A stretch of 64,000 bases of DNA from Flavobacterium croceum DSM 17960 (GTDB lineage: Bacteria > Bacteroidota > Bacteroidia > Flavobacteriales > Flavobacteriaceae): the NCBI RefSeq assembly GCF_002917885.1, contig NZ_PQNY01000006.1, positions 1 through 64,000 of the forward strand, given 5' to 3'. Shown here in pieces: positions 9,601 to 18,522 of the stretch. The position numbers were made by a program, and so were the translations under genes. The notes below the pieces were generated by a model that saw nothing but the letters and a program-made list of their open reading frames with translations, had not been told where the DNA came from and made no database searches. Numbering within the stretch: the first letter of the stretch is position 1; every line of letters begins with the position of its first letter.

Positions 9601-11616
9601 TTGAAAAAATATCTGTTTCTTTTTTGTTTTATAAGTTACTTTTCAAAGGCTCAAAGCCACGTTGAAACCTGCCAACTTTTACAAAAAGTAAATATAATTA
9701 TTCAAAACAATCATTATAAACCTAAGCCGGTAGACGATAGTTTATCGGTTTATGTTTTTGAAACCTTTTTGGATAAACTAGACGAAGACCATCGTATTTT
9801 TTTAAAGCCTGAAATAGACTTTTTAGAAAAATATAAGTTTGAACTAGACAACGCTATTGTAAAACAAGATTGTAACTTTTTGGATTCTTTTTATAATTAT
9901 TACACAACAGCAATTGCCCGTAAAAAAGAAATTATTACCAACTTAAAGTACGAACAATTTAATTGGAAAGGTACTGATACTATTTATTTTTCAAAAAAAT
10001 CTTTTCCTTTTTTACAAAGTCAAGATAAACTATACAACGCTACAAAAAAGGTAATTTCGTACGAAATTCTTCAAGAAATTGCCGAAACGAGTACCAATAA
10101 AGATTCTATCATACAAAATTTTGAAAGTTTATCTAAAAAAGCAATTGAAAAAATATTTGACGCTTACGAATGCCAATACGCAAATATTAAACTAGATTAT
10201 TCATCGTTTGAACAACTTTTTGTATCTACGTTTTGTAGTTATTTTGATCCGCATACAGATTTTTTTACACAAACTTCAAAATCTGATTTTTTATCGAGTG
10301 TTAGTTCAGACAATCTTTCTTTTGGAATTATAGTATCTATTGATGAAAAAAATGAGATTATAGTAGATGAAGTAATAACAGGTAGTAATGCCTACAATAC
10401 CAAAAAAATTACATCAGGTGATTTATTGGTAAAAATTAACGTAAAAGATAAAGAATACAATTCAACATGTTCCAACAGAACAATTATTGAAGAAATACTG
10501 CTCTCGTTTGAATACAAAAACGCAGATTTTACTTTCAGAAAAAAATCAGGAGAAAGCTATACCGTTACTTTACAAAAAGAAATTTTACGAGATTACAACA
10601 ATGCTGTATATAGCCTAATTCTACCCTACAATGCTAAAAAGTACGGCTATATAAAAATTCCGAGTTTTTATTCTGCTCAAGAAAACGGAACAACAAATAC
10701 ATCTGATGATGTGTTATCTGAATTAGTAAAACTAGAAAAAGAAAATATTGCAGGGCTCGTTATTGATTTGCAAGACAACGGTGGTGGTGCGATGAATGAA
10801 ACCCTACATTTGGTAGAAATATTTATAGATAAAGGAGCAATAGCTGCTGTACAAAATAGAAATAAAGATGTTGAAATTGTAAAAGATGAATATCCTGGTA
10901 TGGGCTATACAGGAAATTTAGTGGTACTTATTAATGGTTTTACGGCTTCTGCTAGCGAATTTTTTGTAAATGCGATACAAGACTATAAACGAGGCATTGT
11001 ATTAGGGTGTAATTCTTATGGAAAAGCTACTATGCAAAGCATTTTACCTATTGATGAAGAATCTCAAAACTTTGTTAAGATAACAGGAGATGAGTTTTAT
11101 AGAGTAACCAAAAAAACAAATCAATATACAGGTATTCAACCCGATATAAACCTACCGTATTTATTTGATAGCCAAATACCTCGAGAAAAATCGAATAAAA
11201 CAGCTATTCTAAATGATGAAATTTCAAAAAAAATAAAATACACGCCATATACCATAAATAATTACAATACTATACTTGAAAAAAGTCAATATAGAATAGC
11301 CAACAACCCTGCTATAAAAGAGATTACCGATATTGCTCAACAACTAGAAGCATTGTACAACAACTCATTTCCACCTGTAGCTGTAGAAATAAACAACGTA
11401 ATGCAACAAACGCATGACACAAATTTACTTTGGAAAAAAATAGAAAATCTAACTAAAAAAGAATACCTAGTTGAAGTTGCTTACACACAAAAAGATAAAA
11501 CCAAAATCAAGAAAAATCCTTTTTTAAAAAGCGTTTTTGAAGATAACTCAAAAGCAGCAAAACAATCTATTTACTTGCAAGAAGCCCTTGAAGTTTTACA
11601 AAGTATGCAAGAATAA
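9601..11616 (+). CDS. Carboxy-terminal processing protease, S41 family (Tsp/Prc type)
   Basis: 671 aa starting at TTG 9601, only 4 bp past gcvT; no ATG is available nearby. A signal peptide (about residues 2-18, ending S-K-A-Q-S) sends it to the periplasm. A helical N-terminal domain is followed by a PDZ domain (about 235-330), the S41 protease domain (about 340-520) and a Tsp-type C-terminal helical domain. Nucleophile S450 (in T-A-S-A-S-E), D461 and general base K475 show the same spacing as E. coli Tsp S430/D441/K455, so it should be active. Confidence 0.92.
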   Translation: MKKYLFLFCFISYFSKAQSHVETCQLLQKVNIIIQNNHYKPKPVDDSLSVYVFETFLDKLDEDHRIFLKPEIDFLEKYKFELDNAIVKQDCNFLDSFYNYYTTAIARKKEIITNLKYEQFNWKGTDTIYFSKKSFPFLQSQDKLYNATKKVISYEILQEIAETSTNKDSIIQNFESLSKKAIEKIFDAYECQYANIKLDYSSFEQLFVSTFCSYFDPHTDFFTQTSKSDFLSSVSSDNLSFGIIVSIDEKNEIIVDEVITGSNAYNTKKITSGDLLVKINVKDKEYNSTCSNRTIIEEILLSFEYKNADFTFRKKSGESYTVTLQKEILRDYNNAVYSLILPYNAKKYGYIKIPSFYSAQENGTTNTSDDVLSELVKLEKENIAGLVIDLQDNGGGAMNETLHLVEIFIDKGAIAAVQNRNKDVEIVKDEYPGMGYTGNLVVLINGFTASASEFFVNAIQDYKRGIVLGCNSYGKATMQSILPIDEESQNFVKITGDEFYRVTKKTNQYTGIQPDINLPYLFDSQIPREKSNKTAILNDEISKKIKYTPYTINNYNTILEKSQYRIANNPAIKEITDIAQQLEALYNNSFPPVAVEINNVMQQTHDTNLLWKKIENLTKKEYLVEVAYTQKDKTKIKKNPFLKSVFEDNSKAAKQSIYLQEALEVLQSMQE

Positions 11617-11626
11617 AATGAAAATA

Positions 11627-11657
11627 ATTGTCAAAAAAAAATAAAGCATTATTTTTG
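11627..11657 (+). promoter_or_regulatory. Promoter of yebC
   Basis: ATTG (11627-11630), a 19 bp spacer, then TATTTTTG (11650-11657), close to the Bacteroidetes consensus; 39 bp before the ATG. Confidence 0.55.
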
Positions 11658-11696
11658 CCAACTAAAACAACAAATTAACACAAAAACCATATAGAA

Positions 11697-12407
11697 ATGG
11701 GAAGAGCGTTTGAATTTAGAAAAGCACGAAAAATGAAGCGTTGGTCTGCTATGGCCAAAACATTTACCCGAATAGGAAAAGATATTGTAATAGCTGTAAA
11801 AGAAGGCGGGCCAAGTCCAGAAACAAACGCCCGACTAAGAGCCGTAATACAAAATGCCAAAGCAGCCAATATGCCTAAGGAAAATGTAGAACGTGCCATT
11901 AAAAAAGCATCAGACAAAGATACTGCAAATTACAAAGAAGTTCTTTTTGAAGGCTATGCTCCACACGGAATAGCTATTCTTATTGAAACGGCTACAGATA
12001 ATAATAATAGAACCGTTGCAAACATTCGAAGTTATTTTAATAAGTGTAATGGAACACTAGGTACTCAAGGCTCGGTAGAATTTATGTTCGATCATACTTG
12101 TAATTTTAGAATTCCAAACACAGGGCAAGATATAGAAGAACTAGAATTGGAAATGATTGACTTTGGTGTTGAAGAAATTTTTGCAGACGAAGACGGCATT
12201 GTAATGTATGCCCCTTTTGAAAGTTTTGGAGCCATTCAAAAACAATTGGAAAACCAAAATATAGAAATTCTTTCGTCTGGCTTTGATAGAATTCCGCAAG
12301 TAACCAAAGAGCTTGCTCCAGAACAAGTAGCCGATGTAGAAAAACTATTAGAAAAAATAGAAGAAGATGACGACGTAATGAACGTTTATCATACAATGCA
12401 AGAGTAA
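11697..12407 (+). CDS. YebC/PmpR (TACO1) family regulatory protein
   Basis: 236 aa. The N-terminus differs slightly from the classic M-A-G-H-S-K-W form (M-G-R-A-F-E-F-R-K-A-R-K-M-K-R-W), which is the usual Flavobacteria variant. It continues with the family's G-G-P-x-P-E-T-N-A-R-L-R, N-M-P-K-E-N-V-E-R-A-I, F-E-G-Y-A-P-H-G and N-R-T-V-A-N-I-R motifs across all three domains. Members act as DNA-binding regulators or translation factors. It stands alone between its own promoter and a terminator. Confidence 0.93.
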   Translation: MGRAFEFRKARKMKRWSAMAKTFTRIGKDIVIAVKEGGPSPETNARLRAVIQNAKAANMPKENVERAIKKASDKDTANYKEVLFEGYAPHGIAILIETATDNNNRTVANIRSYFNKCNGTLGTQGSVEFMFDHTCNFRIPNTGQDIEELELEMIDFGVEEIFADEDGIVMYAPFESFGAIQKQLENQNIEILSSGFDRIPQVTKELAPEQVADVEKLLEKIEEDDDVMNVYHTMQE

Positions 12408-12436
12408 GTCTACTTTATTTACATTCAAAAATTACT

Positions 12437-12467
12437 AATCCGTTTTGCAATTCAAAACGGATTTTTT
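12437..12467 (+). terminator. Terminator after yebC
   Basis: AATCCGTTTT (12437-12446) pairs with AAAACGGATT (12454-12463), followed by T's. Confidence 0.9.
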
Positions 12468-12497
12468 AGTTAAAAAAACCAATATAAAACTTTATTG

Positions 12498-12505
12498 TAT
12501 CTTTG
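12498..12505 (+). promoter_or_regulatory. Promoter -7 box of nhaA
   Basis: TATCTTTG, 26 bp before the ATG. Confidence 0.5.
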
Positions 12506-12531
12506 TATTTCTCGTAATGAAATTTTAAAAA

Positions 12532-13671
12532 ATGATAAAAACTACCAAATTATTTACCGATTTTTTTGAAAGTGAAAAAGCTGGTGGCATAGTCTTGGTT
12601 TTTGTTACCCTATTATCTCTTGTTTTAGCCAATTCATCATTTGGAACAAATTACATTGCTATATGGGATACTTCTATAAATCATCATTCTTTAACCCATT
12701 GGATTAATGATGGTTTAATGACAATATTTTTCTTACTAATTGGGTTAGAACTCGAACGTGAAATTTATATAGGCGAACTATCCAACATAAAAAATGCTGC
12801 CTTACCAGCCTTTGCTGCCCTTGGAGGAATGATTGTGCCAGCAAGTATATTTTTATTTTTTAATATCGGTACAAATACTCAAAATGGAGCAGGAATACCC
12901 ATGGCTACCGATATTGCTTTTGCTATAGGCATACTATCGCTATTAGGAAACAAAGTACCAATATCATTAAAAATTTTTCTAACGGCATTAGCTGTTATAG
13001 ACGATTTGGGAGCTATTTTAATTATTGCCCTATTCTACACCAAAACTATCTCTATACTCCATTTATTTATTGCTTTGGGTATATTTATTTTAATGCTTAT
13101 CATGAATAGGTTAAAAATTTATAAGCTACTACCCTATTTAATATTAGGATGTTTTATGTGGTACTTTATGCTTTATTCTGGAGTTCATGCAACAATAACA
13201 GGCGTTTTAGTAGCATTTGCCATTCCTTTTGAAAACGGAAGTGAAAACTCTATTTCTTATAAGTTACAACACGCATTACACAAACCTGTAGCTTTTGTGA
13301 TTTTGCCTCTTTTTGCATTGGCAAATACTGCAATTATACTTTCTACTAATATTAGTATGCCATTTGTAAACCATAATAGTTTGGGTATTATTCTAGGTTT
13401 GGTACTTGGGAAACCTCTAGGCGTTTTTGTATTTAGTAAATTGGGCGTTTTGTTAAAATTTGCTCAAATTCCCGAAGATATTTGTTGGAAACATATTATA
13501 TCTGTAGGTTTTTTGGCTGGTATAGGTTTCACCATGTCTATATTTGTAACCTTACTTGCTTTTTCAGAAGAACAATGGATTAACAATTCGAAAATTGCTA
13601 TTCTATTGGCTAGTGCAATTGCAGGAGTTTTAGGCTATATTTTTTGTACGATATCTTTATCTAAAAAGTAA
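12532..13671 (+). CDS. nhaA: Na+/H+ antiporter NhaA
   Basis: 379 aa with 11-12 hydrophobic segments. It exports sodium in exchange for protons across the inner membrane and helps pH and salt balance. The ion-binding pair D157-D158 lies in A-V-I-D-D-L-G-A-I (equivalent to E. coli D163-D164). P-M-A-T-D-I-A-F-A-I-G contains the conserved D127 (equivalent to E. coli D133). G-K-P-L-G-V and F-T-M-S-I-F-V are also present. It is convergent with the deacetylase gene, with only 7 bp between the stops. Confidence 0.96.
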   Translation: MIKTTKLFTDFFESEKAGGIVLVFVTLLSLVLANSSFGTNYIAIWDTSINHHSLTHWINDGLMTIFFLLIGLELEREIYIGELSNIKNAALPAFAALGGMIVPASIFLFFNIGTNTQNGAGIPMATDIAFAIGILSLLGNKVPISLKIFLTALAVIDDLGAILIIALFYTKTISILHLFIALGIFILMLIMNRLKIYKLLPYLILGCFMWYFMLYSGVHATITGVLVAFAIPFENGSENSISYKLQHALHKPVAFVILPLFALANTAIILSTNISMPFVNHNSLGIILGLVLGKPLGVFVFSKLGVLLKFAQIPEDICWKHIISVGFLAGIGFTMSIFVTLLAFSEEQWINNSKIAILLASAIAGVLGYIFCTISLSKK

Positions 13672-13678
13672 AAAAACT

Positions 13679-14404
13679 TTAAAAAAGTTTACCAAACTTG
13701 AGCAACCATTTGAATTTTAGTAAAGAAAATTCTCCTTTTACATCTATTCTTTGCCATTCATACTGACTTGTATTTTTCGGAGTTTCATTCAGTCTATTTC
13801 CTATTCTAAAAGCAATCTTTATACCTTGTTTTTCGAGTGTTTTAAAAAATATTGATTTGGCATGAGTATCTTTTTTTGGATAATTACCGTAAGGATAAGC
13901 CAATGCTGGAAAAATGTTTATATTATGATGTAGAATTACTTTACTAGCATTTTCAAAATCATCATGTATTTCTTGTTCACTCATTTCCGAGTATTTACAA
14001 TGTTGGTACGAATGATGCGCTAACTGAATAAGATTTGCATCTAGTGATTGTAATTGCTCGGCTGTCATTATTTTTTGATTCTGATAATCTTTACCTTTAT
14101 TCCATAAATCTGTTGCTCCTAAATAGGCAAATGGAACAAAAAATGTTGCTTTTGCTTGGTATTTTTTCAACAAAGGCAAAGCAATATCCATTTGATTTTG
14201 AGTAACATCATCAAAGGTAATTACCACACTTTTTCTACATATTTTTTGGAGTGATTCTAAATCTGAACTCCATAAAAATTGATAGTTGTTTTTTGTTAAA
14301 TAGTTTAATTGTCGCTCAAATTTTTCGGCAGAAATAGTCAATCCATTACTTTTAGTAACATCTAAAGTAAAGTTGTGATACATTAAAACAGGTAATTTTG
14401 CCAT
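13679..14404 (-). CDS. Polysaccharide deacetylase (NodB/CE4 family)
   Basis: 241 aa. The CE4 motifs are recognisable: V-I-T-F-D-D-V (motif 1, with the catalytic-base Asp pair, but V instead of the usual G after D-D), H-H-S-Y-Q-H (the His-x3-His metal pair) and Y-P-Y-G-N-Y (motif 3). No signal peptide is evident, so it is probably cytoplasmic or membrane-facing. It stands at the edge of the glycosyltransferase region and is divergent from its first gene, so a role in deacetylating a surface glycan or precursor is likely but inferred. Confidence 0.85.
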   Translation of the reverse strand: MAKLPVLMYHNFTLDVTKSNGLTISAEKFERQLNYLTKNNYQFLWSSDLESLQKICRKSVVITFDDVTQNQMDIALPLLKKYQAKATFFVPFAYLGATDLWNKGKDYQNQKIMTAEQLQSLDANLIQLAHHSYQHCKYSEMSEQEIHDDFENASKVILHHNINIFPALAYPYGNYPKKDTHAKSIFFKTLEKQGIKIAFRIGNRLNETPKNTSQYEWQRIDVKGEFSLLKFKWLLKFGKLF

Positions 14405-14440
14405 TTCTGAAATATTAACAAATAATAAGTGTAAAATTAT

Positions 14441-14448
14441 TATTTTTG
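14441..14448 (+). promoter_or_regulatory. Promoter -7 box of the forward glycosyltransferase operon
   Basis: TATTTTTG, 31 bp before the TTG start at 14480. Confidence 0.5.
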
Positions 14449-14479
14449 CTGATATATATACTAATTAAGACTGCTTATT

Positions 14480-15235
14480 TTGAGTTTAAAAATTACCGCT
14501 CTTGCCATAACTTACAATGAAGAAGCACATGTAAAGCGATATGTTGAAAATTTATCATTTGCAGACGAAATTATATTTGTAGACTCCTATAGCTCTGATA
14601 ATACTGTGGCTTTGGCAGAATCTTTGGGCGTAAAAGTGTATCAAAATGAGTTTCAAGATTTTTCTTCACAACGTAATTTTGCTATAACTAAAGCTTCAAA
14701 TGACTGGGTGTTATTCTTTGATTTAGATGAAATTATAAATTCTAATCTTAAAAAAGAAATAGTACAAAGAATTAATGAAACTACAAACAATAAGGCTGCC
14801 TTTCTTATTAAAAGACATTATTATTTTATGGGTAAAATAATAAAATTTGGAGGTTGGCAAAGCGATAAAGCGATACGTGTTTTTAATAAAAATTTTTGTC
14901 ACTATCAAGGGCTTGTACACGAATCTGTGGTAACAACTGGTAGTGTTGGCGAACTAAAAAATGCGTTAGATCATTTTAGTTACAAAAGTTTTGATAATTA
15001 TAATGATAAATTAAATTTATACAGCAAACTACAAGCAGAGCATTTGTATGAAAAAGGCATAAAGCCCAATTTTTATCATTTTTTTATTAGACCATCTTAT
15101 CGTTTTTTATGGCAGTATTTTTTTAGATTAGGAATTTTAGATGGCAAAGAAGGTTTTATCTTAGCTTATATACACTCGTTTTCGGTGTTTAAACGCTATT
15201 TACAACTTTGGATGCGATATAGAAAAATAGATTAA
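14480..15235 (+). CDS. Glycosyltransferase family 2 (KdtX/WaaE-like)
   Basis: 251 aa from TTG 14480. It is a GT-A fold enzyme: A-I-T-Y-N-E-E at residues 7-13, F-V-D-S-Y-S-S-D-N-T, F-S-S-Q-R-N-F-A and the metal-binding F-F-D-L-D-E. H-E-S-V and the C-terminal F-F-R-L-G-I-L-D-G-K-E-G-F are typical of the lipopolysaccharide-core beta-glycosyltransferase (KdtX/WaaE) branch. First gene of a three-gene operon (2 bp to the next gene). The paralogue at 47345 has the same architecture. The acceptor is unknown. Confidence 0.88.
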   Translation: MSLKITALAITYNEEAHVKRYVENLSFADEIIFVDSYSSDNTVALAESLGVKVYQNEFQDFSSQRNFAITKASNDWVLFFDLDEIINSNLKKEIVQRINETTNNKAAFLIKRHYYFMGKIIKFGGWQSDKAIRVFNKNFCHYQGLVHESVVTTGSVGELKNALDHFSYKSFDNYNDKLNLYSKLQAEHLYEKGIKPNFYHFFIRPSYRFLWQYFFRLGILDGKEGFILAYIHSFSVFKRYLQLWMRYRKID

Positions 15236-15237
15236 AT

Positions 15238-16338
15238 ATGAGAGTTTTACATATAACGGCCTCAAATGTTTGGAGAGGTCATGAGCAACAAATTGTTTAC
15301 TACATTAATGAGTTTTCCAAACAAGATAATCCTCAAGTACTACTTTGTGTACCCGATACAAAATTATTTGAAATAGCAAAAACAAATAAAAACTGTTCTG
15401 TTTATAGTTTACCCTTTAAATCCGTTTATAGCATTAAATGGTTAAAACTAATTTATACAATTATCAAAAAAGAAAATATCGATATTATTTTAATACACAA
15501 TAGTAAAGCTCAAACTATGTGTGTATTATCTTCTTTACTGTTTGGATGGAAAACACCTATGGTATACTTTAGAACTTTAATAAAAAAAGTTGATACAAGT
15601 TATTTTAGAAAATGGAAATATAATTACAAAGGAATCAAAAAAATTGTATGCGTTTCTCAAGCTGTAATCGATAAACTCCAAAGTGCAATAAATGATAAAA
15701 ACCGACTGAGTATAGTAGGTAGTGCAACTGATTTGGAAGAGTTTCATAAAAAAGAAAAAACAGGAATATTACATAGAGAATTAAATCTGCCAGAAGACAC
15801 ACTCTTAATAGGTAATATTGCTGCTTTTGTTCCTTTTAAAGACCATAAAACATTAGTAAATGCAGCAGAGCTTATTGTAAAAGAAATTACAAACGTACGA
15901 TTTATACTTATTGGTATAGGCGAATTGGAAAATGAAATAAAAGCTATGGTAACGAAGAAAAACTTAGATCCCTATTTTATATTTCTTGGTTTTAGAAATG
16001 ATGTCCCTAACATTTTTCCAGAATTTGATGTTTTTTTATTTCCTTCAAAATTAGAGCCTACAGGAGGTGTGTTACTTGAAGCTTATGCATCTCATGTTCC
16101 GGTAGTGGCTTGTCGAGCAGGTGGTGTTCCAGAAGTAATTGTAGAAAATGAAACAGGCTTATTGTGTGAACCCGAAAATTTTAATGAATTTTCAATGAAA
16201 ACCTTACAACTGTTAAAGGATAAAACATTGCGTGATAAACTAGTAACAAATGGCTACCAACATTTATTACAAAATTTCACAAAGGAAATAATTGCAAATG
16301 CCATGTTACATGAACTTGAAGAAGTATTAAACAATTAG
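15238..16338 (+). CDS. Glycosyltransferase family 4
   Basis: 366 aa, GT-B fold. The N-terminal Rossmann half has S-N-V-W-R-G-H-E-Q-Q-I (GT4 glycine-rich loop region). The C-terminal half has the donor-site E-x7-E motif (E-P-T-G-G-V-L-L-E) followed by V-A-C-R-A-G-G-V-P-E-V-I. It transfers a sugar from a nucleotide-sugar during surface glycan synthesis. It starts 2 bp after the GT2 gene and ends 2 bp before the next, so the three genes are almost certainly translated from one mRNA. Confidence 0.9.
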   Translation: MRVLHITASNVWRGHEQQIVYYINEFSKQDNPQVLLCVPDTKLFEIAKTNKNCSVYSLPFKSVYSIKWLKLIYTIIKKENIDIILIHNSKAQTMCVLSSLLFGWKTPMVYFRTLIKKVDTSYFRKWKYNYKGIKKIVCVSQAVIDKLQSAINDKNRLSIVGSATDLEEFHKKEKTGILHRELNLPEDTLLIGNIAAFVPFKDHKTLVNAAELIVKEITNVRFILIGIGELENEIKAMVTKKNLDPYFIFLGFRNDVPNIFPEFDVFLFPSKLEPTGGVLLEAYASHVPVVACRAGGVPEVIVENETGLLCEPENFNEFSMKTLQLLKDKTLRDKLVTNGYQHLLQNFTKEIIANAMLHELEEVLNN

Positions 16339-16340
16339 AC

Positions 16341-17294
16341 ATGAAAATTACAGTTATAAGTTTTGATTATTTTGGATTTGATAATTATATAGTACAAGAT
16401 CTTCAAAAAAAAGGATTTGAATGTAATCATATTGATTTTTCTAAATATTATTATAAATATTCATCATTTTTTGAAAAAGTTTACAATTTCTTTTTAAAAA
16501 CAATTACACAAAAAAATTTAAAAAAAATAAAAACTGAACAATATATTCTTAATCAGTTAAAAAATATAGGTAAGCAAGACGCCATTTTAGTAATTAGACC
16601 CGATAGAATTAGTAAAAATACTCATTTACATATAAAACAATATACTAATAGATATATTGCCTATTTGTACGATAGTTCAAATAGATTTCCTATCAAAAAC
16701 TTACTTAATGGGTTATTTGATGATATTTTTACTTTTGATCGAGATGATGCTGCAAAATATAACATCAATTTTTTGAGCAATTATATTTATATGAATAAAA
16801 AACCATTTGCTGAAAATATAATTACAAAAAATAAAATATTCATGATAGCTTCTATTGATGAGAGAATAGAACTATGGAATTTAATAGCTGATTATTGTTT
16901 TAAAGAGAAAATAGATACAGAATTTATCGGTGTAGGAAATCCTAAAAGTAAAAAAGTTCATCATAAAATTGAGTGTACAAACGAGAATTTATATTTTGAT
17001 GGAATAATTTCAAAACTAGAAGATGCAAATGTATTTCTAGATCTAATTAGAGATAATCAAAATGGATTAAGTTTCAGAATTTTTGAAGCTATTGCTATGA
17101 ATAAAAAAGTAATAACTTCCAATAAATCTGTTGTCAAATACCCTTTTTATAATGCTAACAATTTTTTGGTTATTGATAAAAACAATATAAATAGTATCAA
17201 ATCCTTTCTAGAAAAACCATACATTCCACTAGACGATAAAGTTTACCATGAATTTACTATATCAAATTGGAATAGTAAAGTTTTTAAGCTTTAG
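16341..17294 (+). CDS. Unrecognised protein in glycan operon, probable GT-B-like transferase
   Basis: 317 aa, very Lys/Asn/Ile-rich (AT-driven). I cannot name a family. The opening M-K-I-T-V-I-S-F-D-Y-F-G-F looks like a Rossmann beta strand. The late segment G-L-S-F-R-I-F-E-A-I-A-M-N-K-K-V-I-T-S-N resembles the E-containing donor-binding helix and strand of GT-B enzymes such as CgeB or LPS-core proteins. There is no signal peptide or membrane helix. It is the last gene of the forward operon and overlaps the convergent gene 17284-18501 by 11 bp. A glycosyltransferase role is inferred. Confidence 0.65.
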   Translation: MKITVISFDYFGFDNYIVQDLQKKGFECNHIDFSKYYYKYSSFFEKVYNFFLKTITQKNLKKIKTEQYILNQLKNIGKQDAILVIRPDRISKNTHLHIKQYTNRYIAYLYDSSNRFPIKNLLNGLFDDIFTFDRDDAAKYNINFLSNYIYMNKKPFAENIITKNKIFMIASIDERIELWNLIADYCFKEKIDTEFIGVGNPKSKKVHHKIECTNENLYFDGIISKLEDANVFLDLIRDNQNGLSFRIFEAIAMNKKVITSNKSVVKYPFYNANNFLVIDKNNINSIKSFLEKPYIPLDDKVYHEFTISNWNSKVFKL

Positions 17295-18501
17295 AAACTA
17301 TTTTATAAATTGTATTTGAAGTTGCCTCATAAGAAAAAGGCGACAAAACTTGCTCGGAGTAACTCGTTAAATTATTCCAGAGATTTTCATCTTGATACAA
17401 TTTTACTATTTTTTCTGAAAAATCTTTTGGATCATTTGCAATACAATTATCATAAAAAACGCCAAAATCGTATCCTTCAGCACCAATATCAGTTGTTACA
17501 ATCGGAAGTCCGTACTCTAAACTTTGACCTATTTTACCTTTTACTCCTGCACCAAATCTTAAAGGTGCAATAAACAATCTATGAGAATTATAATATTCTG
17601 ATAAATCTTTTACATAGCCTATTATATTAAATCTATCCGATTGTAAACTTAATATTTCATCTGTAGCATTACTACCAACAATATTTACCTCTAGATTAGG
17701 TATTGATTGCCATACTAAAGGCATAATTTCCGATTTTAAAAAAACAACGGCATCTCTATTTGGTAAATGATCAAAACCGCCTACAAATAACAAATTCTTT
17801 CGATCTTGAAATTTCAAGTAATTTGTATTTTGGTTAATAAATTGATGGATATTCCCTACGATTTCAATTTTAGAATCATTTGGATAATAGCTTAATAAAT
17901 TTGACTTGTCTTCTTTTGATATGGCTAAAATTACATCTGCATTCGAACAATTTTCTAATTCTATTTTTAAAAAATTTTGAGCTAATGTATCTAATTTAGA
18001 GTCGTTTTTGAGTTGAGCTTCTCGTTTCATTCTCAAATAATGAAAATCTACCATATCATAGATAAGTAAAGCTTTGCTATTAATTTTTCTTATAGTTGAA
18101 TAATTTTTGTGAAATATTAAAGGTCTATGTAACCAAACTGTTTTGCATTTGGATAATACTACAGACAAAAACATCTCTCTAGTTAATAACTTAGATTGAT
18201 AAATACTTGGATAATATACTTGAACACCTTTAGACCTGTAATACTCACAATATTCTGTATTGTATTTATATTCTTTTTTGTCTGCCATTAAAAACACCTG
18301 AATTCCTTTTTCTAAAAGAATATCAATTATGATGTCTAATCTTCTAGAACCTGAGTCTTTATCGTACTCTGGTAACTTATCGTCTATAATTAATAGACTA
18401 TTTTCTTGAATATTTTCAAAGGTATAATCTACCTTTCGCTTTTTTAATTTTAGATATAAAAAATAATTTTTTATTTTTTGTTTTATTTTTTTCATGAGCA
18501 A
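17284..18501 (-). CDS. Glycosyltransferase (GT-B, GT4-like)
   Basis: 405 aa. After a basic N-terminus (M-L-M-K-K-I-K-Q-K-I-K), the protein shows the C-terminal GT-B donor domain: L-L-F-V-G-G-F-D-H-L-P-N-R-D, then R-F-G-A-G-V-K-G-K-I-G-Q-S-L-E-Y-G-L-P, then V-T-T-D-I-G-A-E-G-Y. These are the signatures of the Glyco_trans_1_4 type. Last gene of the reverse operon; 21 bp separate it from the related 384-aa enzyme, with which it shares overall layout. ATG at 18495 (M-K-K-I) is an equally possible start. Confidence 0.88.
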   Translation of the reverse strand: MLMKKIKQKIKNYFLYLKLKKRKVDYTFENIQENSLLIIDDKLPEYDKDSGSRRLDIIIDILLEKGIQVFLMADKKEYKYNTEYCEYYRSKGVQVYYPSIYQSKLLTREMFLSVVLSKCKTVWLHRPLIFHKNYSTIRKINSKALLIYDMVDFHYLRMKREAQLKNDSKLDTLAQNFLKIELENCSNADVILAISKEDKSNLLSYYPNDSKIEIVGNIHQFINQNTNYLKFQDRKNLLFVGGFDHLPNRDAVVFLKSEIMPLVWQSIPNLEVNIVGSNATDEILSLQSDRFNIIGYVKDLSEYYNSHRLFIAPLRFGAGVKGKIGQSLEYGLPIVTTDIGAEGYDFGVFYDNCIANDPKDFSEKIVKLYQDENLWNNLTSYSEQVLSPFSYEATSNTIYKIVSKA

Positions 18502-18522
18502 TCAAATAATAATTTACAATTC